This document shows positions 22,297 through 30,116 of a stretch of DNA of 41,363 bases, piece after piece (position 1 is the first letter of the stretch; the number at the start of each line of letters is the position of its first letter). A model generated the notes under the pieces. It ran no database searches. It saw only the letters and a program-made list of their open reading frames with translations, and was not told the origin of the DNA. The position numbers and the translations under genes were made by a program. The stretch comes from Bacteroidota bacterium (GTDB taxonomy: Bacteria; Bacteroidota; Bacteroidia; Palsa-965), in contig JAAFIA010000042.1 of assembly GCA_013298545.1 (NCBI GenBank), forward strand, positions 1 to 41,363, written 5' to 3'.

Positions 22297-23568
22297 ATGC
22301 GTACCGGACCTTCAGTTGTTGGCATTCTCATCTTCTTGGGAATTCTTCTTTTAATCGATGTATATGTTTTTCAAGGAATCAAAACCTTGACCAGCACAGC
22401 GGAAGCGCGTACACGAAAAATCATTCATCTCGTTTATTGGTTTATCAATATCGGGATGTTTGTTTGGTTTATTGTTTTGCTGTTGACCTTTAAGCAAGAC
22501 GGTTCCGGTACACGTGTGTTCATGACTTTTATGGGAATTTGGGTTTTGTTTTTCATTCCCAAATTGGTGTTTGCAACGGTTCTTTTAGGCGAAGACGTTT
22601 ATCGTTTATTTCGGGGCGCATACGGTCTTGGCCACAATGCGTTGAGCGAGGATAAAATAGCCTTGGGCGAAAGTCGGCGCAGATTTGTGAGTGGTATTGG
22701 TTTGCTCTTGGCCGCCGTTCCGTTTGTTGGGTCTATTCATGGACTTGTGGCTGGAAAATTTCGGTTTACAGTACGACGTGCAACATTGGAATCGCCTGAT
22801 TTGCCCGATGCTTTTGACGGGTTCACCATTACACAACTTTCCGATATTCATGTGGGGAGTTTTGATCCAGATGGCCACCGTGAGGAAGTTATTCGAGCCA
22901 TTGATCTGGCGAACAAGCAAGGTTCCGACCTCTTTGTTTTTACGGGCGATTTGGTGAATAATCTTTCTTCCGAAATGGATCCGTGGATGGATGTGTTTAG
23001 CAAACTCAAAGCTCCTTATGGCCAATTTTCAATTCTTGGTAACCACGATTACGGCGATTATGTACAATGGCCTAGCAAGGAAGCTAAAAAAGCAAACCTC
23101 GAACGTTTGATTGGAATACACGAACAAGTTGGTTTTAAAATTTTGCTCAACGAGCATGTCATGCTTGAAAAAGCGGGACAACAAATTGCACTTATTGGTG
23201 TAGAAGATTGGGGCAAAGGATTTAAAGAAGAAGGCGATATTGATAAAGCATTAATTGGTGTTCCAGACAATATGTTTAAACTGTTGCTTTCGCACGATCC
23301 CTCGCACTTTGACGAGATCATCAGCAAGCACAAAAAGCACATCCACCTGACGCTTTCTGGACATACACATGGAATGCAGTTTGGTGTAGAAATTCCGGGC
23401 ATAAAATTTAGTCCGGTTCAATTCCGTTATCCGCACTGGGCTGGTTTCTACAAAGAAAACGAGCGCCATTTATATGTTAACCGTGGATTTGGATTTTTAG
23501 GATTTCCCGGACGCGTAGGCATTTGGCCAGAAATTACGGTCATTACGCTACGCAAGAAAAAGGCATAA
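22297..23568 (+). CDS. Membrane-anchored metallophosphoesterase (YkuE/calcineurin-like)
   Basis: 423 aa. Four hydrophobic segments in residues 1-150 anchor it, and the catalytic domain follows at about 175-420. All binuclear metal-site motifs are present: LSDIHVGSFD (D183, H185), FTGDLVNN (D218), LGNHDYG (N249, H250), LLSHDPSHFDE and LSGHTHGMQ. The closest common layout is that of YkuE-type phosphoesterases, which act at the membrane. The substrate is unknown. The -7 box is 7 nt upstream of the start, and the gene converges on the PAS-SpoIIE gene with 12 nt between the stops and no terminator hairpin. Confidence 0.88.
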   Translation: MRTGPSVVGILIFLGILLLIDVYVFQGIKTLTSTAEARTRKIIHLVYWFINIGMFVWFIVLLLTFKQDGSGTRVFMTFMGIWVLFFIPKLVFATVLLGEDVYRLFRGAYGLGHNALSEDKIALGESRRRFVSGIGLLLAAVPFVGSIHGLVAGKFRFTVRRATLESPDLPDAFDGFTITQLSDIHVGSFDPDGHREEVIRAIDLANKQGSDLFVFTGDLVNNLSSEMDPWMDVFSKLKAPYGQFSILGNHDYGDYVQWPSKEAKKANLERLIGIHEQVGFKILLNEHVMLEKAGQQIALIGVEDWGKGFKEEGDIDKALIGVPDNMFKLLLSHDPSHFDEIISKHKKHIHLTLSGHTHGMQFGVEIPGIKFSPVQFRYPHWAGFYKENERHLYVNRGFGFLGFPGRVGIWPEITVITLRKKKA

Positions 23569-23580
23569 GCATTGATTTGA

Positions 23581-24906
23581 CTAAGGAATACGAACACCAA
23601 TGAGCAACATATCATCGGTTTGCTCGTAACTGCCGCCTTCTGCTTCTGGGCGGTTCATCCAGCCTTCAATGGCTTCTTTCAAAATACGTTTTTGTTCGTG
23701 CATCGGTTTCTGCCAATTGTCTTTAAGCAGGTTTTGCAATTGCGCGTATTTGAATTTTTTTCCGCGCTCACCACCAAACTGATCGGCAATACCGTCTGTA
23801 AAAATGTATAGGCAATCGCCGGGCTTGAGATCCATACGGCAATTGGTAAATGGTTTTGCTTCGTCGAGGTAACGGCCTGCGGGTTGTTTATCGCCTTTGG
23901 TTTCGATCAGTTCGCCATTGCGAATGAGGTAAAGCGGATTGTTTGCGCCAGCAAATTCCAGCTGATAAGCGTTCCAATTGATAGCGCACATCGATACGTC
24001 CATGCCATCGCGCAACGCATCAGAATCGCCGTGTTGTTTCAACGTATTGATAACACCATTGCTTAAATAATCGAGTGCTTCTGCTGGCGAGTTGACGTTT
24101 TTAGCGGTACGTGTTTGTTCCAATAAAGCATGTCCGATGATACTCATAAATGCACCCGGTACGCCGTGACCCGTACAATCAACCGCCGCAATGATGGCTA
24201 GTTTTTGCGATTCGCTTTCTCCAGGAGGTGTTGTGATTACAGAAGATGCCCAGTAGAAATCGCCACTCACAATATCTTTTGGTTTGTAATAGACGAAATT
24301 TTCACTCAACACCTGTGTCAACTCCTCGTCCGTTGGAAGAATGGATTCTTGAATGCGTTTCGCGTAATTAATGCTATCGGTAATGTCTTTGTTTTTTTGT
24401 TCGATGACTGCAGCCTGAATCTGAACTTCTTTCTCTAAGCGCAGACGTTCGCGGATGTCGCGTGCATAAATGACAATGGCGGGCCGACCCGAAAACGGTG
24501 CGACTTTTGCGCTGCATTCAACAGGAAGCAAGTCGCCATTTTTATGCACAAATGGAATGTCTTTGTAAATCAATCCACCTTTTTCCCAAACATCGGCTAC
24601 AATGCGTGAACTTTTTTCCAGATCTTCTTTCGGGTGTAAATGAAATAACGATTTTTTCGCGAGTTCTTCCTGCGAATAACCCAACATAGTCGCCGCACTT
24701 GGATTTGATTGATGAATGCGTCCGTCAACAATATCAATAACTAGCATGGCATCATTGGCTTGATCAATGATGCTTTGGTAATTATCAATTTGTTTGCTTT
24801 GTTGCTGATCGCCAGCACTTGCTTTTTTACTTTTTATAAAAAAAATAACAGCTATCGCACTCGCTGCAACAAACAAAAAAAGAAAAATATAGGAGAGCAT
24901 TTCCAT
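23581..24906 (-). CDS. Membrane-anchored PAS-SpoIIE PP2C phosphatase
   Basis: 441 aa from MEMLSYIFLF (24906); MLSYIF (24900) is an alternative. One N-terminal membrane helix (5-25), then a PAS domain (about 40-155: DQANDAMLVIDIVDGRI, with NPSAATMLGYSQEEL and HKNGDLLPVECSAK), a short coiled-coil linker (KDITDSINYAKRIQESILP) and a SpoIIE phosphatase with VSGDFYW, AAVDCTGHGVPGAFMS, FTDGIADQFGG and TDDMLLIGVRIP. All metal ligands are kept, so it should dephosphorylate a Ser/Thr-phosphoprotein, possibly an anti-sigma antagonist. No partner is encoded nearby. It lies 12 nt downstream of the peroxiredoxin-like gene on the same strand, so the two form an operon. Confidence 0.88.
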   Translation of the reverse strand: MEMLSYIFLFLFVAASAIAVIFFIKSKKASAGDQQQSKQIDNYQSIIDQANDAMLVIDIVDGRIHQSNPSAATMLGYSQEELAKKSLFHLHPKEDLEKSSRIVADVWEKGGLIYKDIPFVHKNGDLLPVECSAKVAPFSGRPAIVIYARDIRERLRLEKEVQIQAAVIEQKNKDITDSINYAKRIQESILPTDEELTQVLSENFVYYKPKDIVSGDFYWASSVITTPPGESESQKLAIIAAVDCTGHGVPGAFMSIIGHALLEQTRTAKNVNSPAEALDYLSNGVINTLKQHGDSDALRDGMDVSMCAINWNAYQLEFAGANNPLYLIRNGELIETKGDKQPAGRYLDEAKPFTNCRMDLKPGDCLYIFTDGIADQFGGERGKKFKYAQLQNLLKDNWQKPMHEQKRILKEAIEGWMNRPEAEGGSYEQTDDMLLIGVRIP

Positions 24907-24918
24907 AGGAAGAACAAA

Positions 24919-25902
24919 TCAGTTTAATTTTTCGATGATTGGAAAAATCATGGATGGATTGAGAAACTCGCCCACTTTATCTGGCCGCGAAACATAACGG
25001 ACGACACCCGATTTATCTACCAAAAAAGAAGCGGGCAGCGGAATTCCCTCGTCGTATTTTTCCGAAAACGCATTGTCATACTCATCGAGCTGAACACCAT
25101 AACGCATCGCGGTGCGTTGGCCTTCGTCAGAAAGCACTTTAAAATCTAAACCAAGACGTTCAACCATTTCGCGGTTTACACCAACCGGATCTGGCCCGAT
25201 GGATAAGACATAAATATTTTTCTGCTTAAATCGTTCGCGTTCCTTTTCATACGTTCGCAACATCATGTGGCAGCCCGGACACCAATCGCCACGTACAAAG
25301 ATTAAAAGCAAATGACGATCGCCACGGTAATCCGAAAGTTTGATGGTTTCTCCATTTTGATCGGGCAATGCAAATTCTGGCGCACTCGCGCCGATAGCAA
25401 CTTTATATCCTTTGCTTGTTGCTGCAAACAATTGTTGTTTGTCTTTGATAATGCCCCACGCAATGATTGCAGAAAAAATTAATGCGGGAGCAGGAAGTAA
25501 CCACGTCATCCAAGAACTATGTGCTTCGAGGTTTCCAACAACATGACAAATCAATGCAGCAATCAACATGGTTGGTTCAAACCAAGTATAATTGGTATAG
25601 CCGAAAAATCGAAAAAACATGATGCGTCCAAACGTGCAGAGCAGGGTCATCACCATCATGATAAGTAACCAAGGAATGGTTTCAAACGGAAATTCTAACG
25701 CAAGTCCTACTGCAACAGCGGCAACTGTTTGGGTAAGAAATTGCAGCCAGCTGGTGTATTTAGAAAAATCTTTCATGGCAAGCAAATAGCCGCCCATTGC
25801 CAAAACGCCTGCAAACAAAGGCTGTTCAAAAGGGAATAACAAGAGCAAACTTGCCAAAGCAAGCGCAAGACCGGAAAGTGTATAAATAGGAATATGCTTC
25901 AT
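24919..25902 (-). CDS. Membrane peroxiredoxin-like (AhpC/TSA) protein
   Basis: 327 aa. Residues 1-155 hold about five membrane helices. Residues 168-327 form a thioredoxin-fold domain beginning GASAPEFALPDQNGETIKL, with the redox site FVRGDWCPGCHMML (C208, C211). This CxxC form belongs to the PRX-like group (peroxiredoxin-like family, RGxWCPxC) rather than to classical peroxiredoxins with PxxxTxxC. The Pro before the disulfide strand is seen in GIPLPASFLVD. It may reduce peroxides or periplasmic disulfides; the side of the membrane cannot be told. It is first in an operon with the PAS-SpoIIE gene, and a TATCTTTA (minus strand, 25930-25923) lies 20 nt upstream as a likely -7 box. Confidence 0.82.
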   Translation of the reverse strand: MKHIPIYTLSGLALALASLLLLFPFEQPLFAGVLAMGGYLLAMKDFSKYTSWLQFLTQTVAAVAVGLALEFPFETIPWLLIMMVMTLLCTFGRIMFFRFFGYTNYTWFEPTMLIAALICHVVGNLEAHSSWMTWLLPAPALIFSAIIAWGIIKDKQQLFAATSKGYKVAIGASAPEFALPDQNGETIKLSDYRGDRHLLLIFVRGDWCPGCHMMLRTYEKERERFKQKNIYVLSIGPDPVGVNREMVERLGLDFKVLSDEGQRTAMRYGVQLDEYDNAFSEKYDEGIPLPASFLVDKSGVVRYVSRPDKVGEFLNPSMIFPIIEKLN

Positions 25903-26000
25903 CTGAAATTACGGGTGTTTGGTAAAGATAATAATACACCGTTAGAAAGTGTAGTGTATCTTGATTTATCGCGCAGGAATGTTTTTATAAAATCGTCTTC

Positions 26001-26032
26001 TTTCAGCCATGTCGGAACAAGAATTATATTTG
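26001..26032 (+). promoter_or_regulatory. Promoter TTTC-N20-TATATTTG, 4 nt before the GTG start
   Basis: TATATTTG (26025-26032) is a perfect -7 box, and TTTC (26001-26004), one base off TTTG, lies 20 nt upstream at the -33 position. The GTG start codon follows after 4 nt, so a leaderless transcript is predicted. Confidence 0.5.
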
Positions 26033-26036
26033 TCGC

Positions 26037-26669
26037 GTGCATACCATTCGGAATATTATTTTTGATTTGGGAGGGGTTTTACTCCATTTAGATTATGCCT
26101 TGACCTCAAACGCGTTTAGGGGCTTGGGCATGCGCGATTTTGATGCACACTTTACACAAGCGCAGCAAGCGGGTTGGTTTGATGCTTTTGATAAGGGCGA
26201 AATTTCGTCGGATGCCTTTCGGAATTTTCTTCGTCCACATTTGCCCGAAAACACAAGTTCTGAAGCAATAGATCGCGCGTGGAATGCCATGTTGCTGGAT
26301 TTACCCACGGAACGGCTTGAACTGCTGCAAGCACTTGGCAAACGATACCGTATTTTTTTATTGAGCAATACCAACGATATTCATGTAGCTGCATTTTCTG
26401 CTTATTTACAAACTACATACGGCATTTCTGATTTTTCGGATTACTTCGAACGCTGGTATTATTCGTGCCGCATCGGTATGCGAAAACCAGATGCTGAAAT
26501 ATTTCAGCATGTGTTGAACGAAAACAAATTGCTTGCCGCCGAAACCTTATTCATCGACGATTCGATGCAGCACATTGAAGGTGCTATGCGTGTGGGTTTG
26601 CACACGTTGTTTATGCCTCGAACGGAAAATATTATTTCGCTCCTGCAAAAAAACGGAATCCGTTTTTAA
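26037..26669 (+). CDS. HAD family phosphatase (subfamily IA)
   Basis: 210 aa. It begins with GTG at 26037 (MHTIRNIIFDLGGVLL); no in-frame ATG lies upstream, and a later Met would remove the catalytic motif. Motif I is FDLGG with nucleophile D10; the second acid of DxD is replaced by Gly, as in the common FDLGGVL subgroup. Motif II is LLSNTND, motif III the Lys of GMRKPDAEIF, and motif IV is LFIDDSMQHIEGA. The cap domain occupies about 20-100. It should hydrolyse a small phosphorylated metabolite; the substrate is unknown. The gene converges on mce, with a short hairpin at the 3' end of the coding sequence. Confidence 0.85.
   Translation: MHTIRNIIFDLGGVLLHLDYALTSNAFRGLGMRDFDAHFTQAQQAGWFDAFDKGEISSDAFRNFLRPHLPENTSSEAIDRAWNAMLLDLPTERLELLQALGKRYRIFLLSNTNDIHVAAFSAYLQTTYGISDFSDYFERWYYSCRIGMRKPDAEIFQHVLNENKLLAAETLFIDDSMQHIEGAMRVGLHTLFMPRTENIISLLQKNGIRF
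26647..26667. terminator. Short hairpin, possible bidirectional terminator
   Basis: AAAAAAACGG and CCGTTTTT around AAT lie within the last codons of the HAD gene, 8 nt beyond the mce stop. The stem has only three G-C pairs, so it is weak. Confidence 0.4.
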
Positions 26670-26674
26670 ACGGG

Positions 26675-27085
26675 TTACTCTGCTTCGCGAATCTCCTGAC
26701 ACAATTCAACCAAGACACCATTCGCTGACTTGGGATGAATAAAACAAACCAACTTATTGTCTGCACCACGTTTGGGCGCTTCGTTGAGCAAGACAAAACC
26801 TTCGGCTTGAAGGCGACGCATTTCGGCATGAATATCGTCAACATCAAACGCAATGTGGTGAATGCCTTCTCCTTTTTTGGCAATGAATTTAGCGATCGGA
26901 CTATCTGGATTGGTGGCTTCTAGCAATTCGATTTTACTTTCACCGACCTGAAAAAATGAGGTATTAACGCCTTCGCTTTCGACGCGTTCAGTTTTGTAGG
27001 GCATTGTGCCGAGCAATTTTGCATACAAGGCGTTGGCCGCATCTAAGTTCGAAACAGCGATACCGAGGTGTTCTATTTTCTGCAT
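26675..27085 (-). CDS. mce: Methylmalonyl-CoA epimerase
   Basis: 136 aa, the normal size. It interconverts (S)- and (R)-methylmalonyl-CoA in the propionate/succinate pathway. It is a VOC-superfamily protein with two beta-alpha-beta-beta-beta modules. Likely metal ligands are H6 (KIEHLGIAV), E53 (SKIELLEA), H76 or H77 (GIHHIAFDV) and E127 (GVLVELCQ). The start MQKIEHLGIAV (27085) is the family N-terminus. A strong terminator hairpin of the preceding gene ends just 8 nt upstream of this ATG, so mce must have its own promoter within or beside that hairpin, or rely on read-through. Confidence 0.92.
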   Translation of the reverse strand: MQKIEHLGIAVSNLDAANALYAKLLGTMPYKTERVESEGVNTSFFQVGESKIELLEATNPDSPIAKFIAKKGEGIHHIAFDVDDIHAEMRRLQAEGFVLLNEAPKRGADNKLVCFIHPKSANGVLVELCQEIREAE

Positions 27086-27092
27086 TGGGTTG

Positions 27093-27123
27093 AAAAAAAA
27101 CAACCCCGAAAATTTCGGGGTTG
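27093..27123 (-). terminator. Intrinsic terminator of the secreted-protein gene
   Basis: CAACCCCGAAA (27101-27111) and TTTCGGGGTTG (27113-27123) are perfect 11-bp inverted copies, followed on the minus strand by eight Us (27100-27093). It lies 21 nt after the stop at 27145 and 8 nt before the mce start codon. Confidence 0.85.
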
Positions 27124-27144
27124 TGGTGTATGAATTATGGCGTA

Positions 27145-27942
27145 TTATTTTTTAAAGAACTCGCCTGTTTTGTTGTCGTAGTTAAGGAAATATCCTCCGC
27201 GCGCCAATCCGCTAACATCGATCTTGCTTCCAAATCCTTTCTTCACAATATTGCCGTATTGGTCGTAGATTTCGTACATGGTTTCACCACCTTCAAAAGT
27301 AATTTCTTTATCGGGCTTCACAGGATAAAACTTGATTTCAGGAACGCTTGATGTGCATTTTACGACTTTCGAAATACGTGGCTGACCGGTATAATCGACT
27401 TGTTTTACGCGGAATTGATTTTCGCCAGAGTGTGGTGTTACTTTAAACGAGTAATTGTTTGGACCAACAAGGCCCGTTCCGTCAACTTCACCAATTTTCA
27501 CCCATTTGTTCCAACGGTATTGTTCTATAATATAGGTAAGTTTTCCTTGTTCGTTTTTGGTTGACCATTTGAGCGTTTCGCAGTTAGCCACTTCCATGGA
27601 AACAACTTCGTAAGTACTTTTCGGTTTAAGCACTTCAGGGTTGAGTACTTTAGGCTTACAATCGTCTTTGTGAAAGATCTGAACCTCGACAGGATCGCCA
27701 ATTTTCAGGTTGTGGTTACGCAAATCAACCTCAAACGCACTTGAACCAATTTCGTCGGTAGTCAGATTTCCGTTTACACGAACTTCGTAAACGCAGAAAC
27801 CAACGCCGCTTGAAGCAAACGGGTTCTGAACGTAGATGTTTTTGCCTTGATAATTGCCTTCGATGCGAATAATAGACTGTGCATAACCAGCAACGGTTAC
27901 GAGCAAACTCAGCGCAAATAACAGGAATAGCCTGTGTTTCAT
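27145..27942 (-). CDS. Secreted protein with C-terminal sorting-like domain
   Basis: 265 aa from MKHRLFLLFALSLLVTVAGY (27942), with signal cleavage after YAQ. The middle includes a fibronectin-like strand pattern (LTYIIEQYRWNKWVKIGEVD, then NNYSFKVTPHSGENQFRVKQ). The last 60 residues (ETMYEIYDQYGNIVKKGFG to GGYFLNYDNKTGEFFKK) look like a short type IX secretion C-terminal sorting domain, where the usual pattern is strand, NGxxV, strand, LxxGxYFL, K-rich end. It is therefore probably a surface or adhesin-type protein; secretion by type IX is inferred. No catalytic motif is seen. A small palindrome ATGCGT-N4-ACGCAT lies at 27955-27970 in the leader. Confidence 0.72.
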   Translation of the reverse strand: MKHRLFLLFALSLLVTVAGYAQSIIRIEGNYQGKNIYVQNPFASSGVGFCVYEVRVNGNLTTDEIGSSAFEVDLRNHNLKIGDPVEVQIFHKDDCKPKVLNPEVLKPKSTYEVVSMEVANCETLKWSTKNEQGKLTYIIEQYRWNKWVKIGEVDGTGLVGPNNYSFKVTPHSGENQFRVKQVDYTGQPRISKVVKCTSSVPEIKFYPVKPDKEITFEGGETMYEIYDQYGNIVKKGFGSKIDVSGLARGGYFLNYDNKTGEFFKK

Positions 27943-28137
27943 TGTTTTATGTCTATGCGTGGGGACGCATGGTCTTTTTTCGACGGGCAATATTAGTACC
28001 AAATACCGGAATATAAAAATAAAACACCATTTTTTTTCGACAAAAGGTGGTTTCCCCTGTATTGGCTCATATAATTTGCTTGTTCAAACGCGAAATAACA
28101 CACCTTTTCTTTTCCAATTTTAATACCTGCCAAATGC

Positions 28138-28168
28138 TTGGCTGTTTGCGATAAATACCCTAGTTTTG
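28138..28168 (+). promoter_or_regulatory. Full Bacteroidetes promoter TTG-N20-TAGTTTTG
   Basis: TTG (28138-28140) and TAGTTTTG (28161-28168) are separated by exactly 20 nt, an ideal match. Transcription would start near 28175, about 58 nt before the ATG at 28233. Confidence 0.7.
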
Positions 28169-28232
28169 CACGACGAAATTAAGGTGTATTCCGGCTTTTC
28201 GATAATATCAATTTCATACTCTACTTACTAAT

Positions 28233-30038
28233 ATGAAGAAAGTTCTCTTCGTTCTTCCACTAGCGGGTCTGCTTTTTTCCTGCTCCAATACAAACTCCGA
28301 CGATTCTTCTCGAAAAGAAGGAAAAGGTGGTCGCATTTATGGTGGCACACTTCGTTTCAACGAAACCGAAAAACTTCAAACATTATATCCTTCACTGCTA
28401 ACCGATGCTATTTCTTCGCACGTAGCCTCTCAGATCTACGAAGGGCTGGTTAAACTCGATTCGCGTACATTAAAAGTAGTTCCAGCAATTGCAGAGTCTT
28501 ACACTCCCGATGCTTCTGGAATGAATTATACATTCAAACTACGCAAAGGCGTTATGTTTCACAACGATGCTTGCTTTCCAGAAGGTAAAGGTCGTGAATT
28601 GACCGCTCAAGATGTTGTTTATTCGTTTGAATTGCTCTGCAGAAACGACGGTAAAAACGCAAATTTCAACAATACATTCAGCAAACGTGTTGTTGGCGCT
28701 GACGCTTTTTTTGCTGCTGGTTCTTCTGCTAAAGCAGGCTCTTTAGCTGGAGTGAAAGCCGTTGATAATTATACGGTTCAGATTCAGTTGATCCAACCGA
28801 GCCTTTCGTTTATTGAGATTCTCGCCAATCAGGTTTGTGTCATCATCCCGAAAGAAGCTGTCGAAAAATATGGTGTGAAGGCGCACGTTGGTTCTGGTCC
28901 GTTCATGATCGGTAACTTTGCCCCAGATTCAAGTCTGATTAACCTCGTTCGCAATCCGTCCTATTACGGAAAAGACACGCTTGGCAATCAACTTCCTTTT
29001 TTGGATACCATTCGCATTTCGTACATCGACAACAAGAGTGCCGAGTTGTCTATGTTTGAAGAAGGTAAACTTGATTTTGTTTGGGGTCTTCCTGGCGAAG
29101 CGGTAAAAACATTTGTACCTGCTGCGATTGAAGAACTCAATGCCAAACCACCAAAATACATTCTCGAACATTCGGGCGAAATGGTTACGCAGATGTATGA
29201 GTTTAATACCACACGTCCACCATTCAACAACGTGAAAGTGCGTCAGGCGTTCAATTACGCCATCAACCGCACACGCATTGTCGAATCGGTACTCTCAAAC
29301 GAAGCATACGGCCCTGGTATCAATGGCATTTGTCCGCCAGTTCTGCCCGGCTACAATGCCGGAGAGATCAAAGGCTATGACTATAATCCTGAACTCGCCA
29401 AAAAACTATTTGCCGAAGCAGGCTTCCCTGATGGAAAAGATTTCCCTACTGTAAAACTTGTTGTGAATAGCGGCGGCGCGCGCAATACAAACGTAGCTAC
29501 TGAAATTCAAAATCAATTGCGCGAAGTACTCAACGTGAACATCGACTTTGCAAACGTTTCGTTTCAGCAAAAACTTTACGATGCACGTTATGGCCGCTCC
29601 GATATTTTCCGCTCGGCATGGGTTGCTGACTATCCTTCACCAGAAACATTCCTTTCGTTGTTTTACGGTGCCGACGTTCCCGATAGCTTATCAGTTCCAT
29701 CATTTCCAAATACATCGCGTTACAAAAGCGCCAAGTTTGATTCGCTTTATGATGCGGCCCGTACAGCAAAAACAACAGACGAAGCATTGACCCTTTTCCG
29801 CGAAGCCGAACAAACTATGATGAACGATGCACCGGCTATGATTTTGTGGTACGATGAAAATTATCGCCTCACTCAGGGCCGCGTTAAAAACTTTTTCTCG
29901 AACCCCATGCGCCTGCTCGACTTTTCTCAGGTTTACATCAAGGACGAACGCAAAAAAGATGACAAGAAAAAAGACTCTTCTACTAACGCTTCAAGTGCAA
30001 AAGAAGCTACAACCGAAGAGAAAAAAGAAGGTCAATAA
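28233..30038 (+). CDS. ABC-type oligopeptide/solute-binding lipoprotein (SBP family 5)
   Basis: 601 aa. MKKVLFVLPLAGLLFSC is a lipoprotein signal (C17, LFSC box), so the protein is anchored to a membrane. The body follows the family-5 solute-binding fold, with YEGLVKLDSRTLKVVPAIAE, the family phrase YTFKLRKGVMFHNDACFPEG, then LTAQDVVYSFELL, VRQAFNYAINR and YNPELAKKLFAEAGFPDG. The substrates are usually peptides. The C-terminus is a Lys/Asp/Ser-rich tail (KDERKKDDKKKDSSTNAS), unusual for the family. No ABC permease or ATPase gene is adjacent, so its transporter is elsewhere. It has an ideal promoter and a strong terminator, so it is a single-gene unit. Confidence 0.9.
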   Translation: MKKVLFVLPLAGLLFSCSNTNSDDSSRKEGKGGRIYGGTLRFNETEKLQTLYPSLLTDAISSHVASQIYEGLVKLDSRTLKVVPAIAESYTPDASGMNYTFKLRKGVMFHNDACFPEGKGRELTAQDVVYSFELLCRNDGKNANFNNTFSKRVVGADAFFAAGSSAKAGSLAGVKAVDNYTVQIQLIQPSLSFIEILANQVCVIIPKEAVEKYGVKAHVGSGPFMIGNFAPDSSLINLVRNPSYYGKDTLGNQLPFLDTIRISYIDNKSAELSMFEEGKLDFVWGLPGEAVKTFVPAAIEELNAKPPKYILEHSGEMVTQMYEFNTTRPPFNNVKVRQAFNYAINRTRIVESVLSNEAYGPGINGICPPVLPGYNAGEIKGYDYNPELAKKLFAEAGFPDGKDFPTVKLVVNSGGARNTNVATEIQNQLREVLNVNIDFANVSFQQKLYDARYGRSDIFRSAWVADYPSPETFLSLFYGADVPDSLSVPSFPNTSRYKSAKFDSLYDAARTAKTTDEALTLFREAEQTMMNDAPAMILWYDENYRLTQGRVKNFFSNPMRLLDFSQVYIKDERKKDDKKKDSSTNASSAKEATTEEKKEGQ

Positions 30039-30062
30039 AACATCCATTCTAACATAAAAATT

Positions 30063-30096
30063 CCCCCGCCCCCAAAATCCGGCGGGGGTTTCTTTT
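30063..30096 (+). terminator. Intrinsic terminator after the binding lipoprotein
   Basis: CCCCCGCC and GGCGGGGG form a GC-only 8-bp stem around a 10-nt loop and are followed by TTTCTTTT, 24 nt after the stop at 30038. Confidence 0.8.
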
Positions 30097-30116
30097 CCTA
30101 ACAAATACATCAAACC

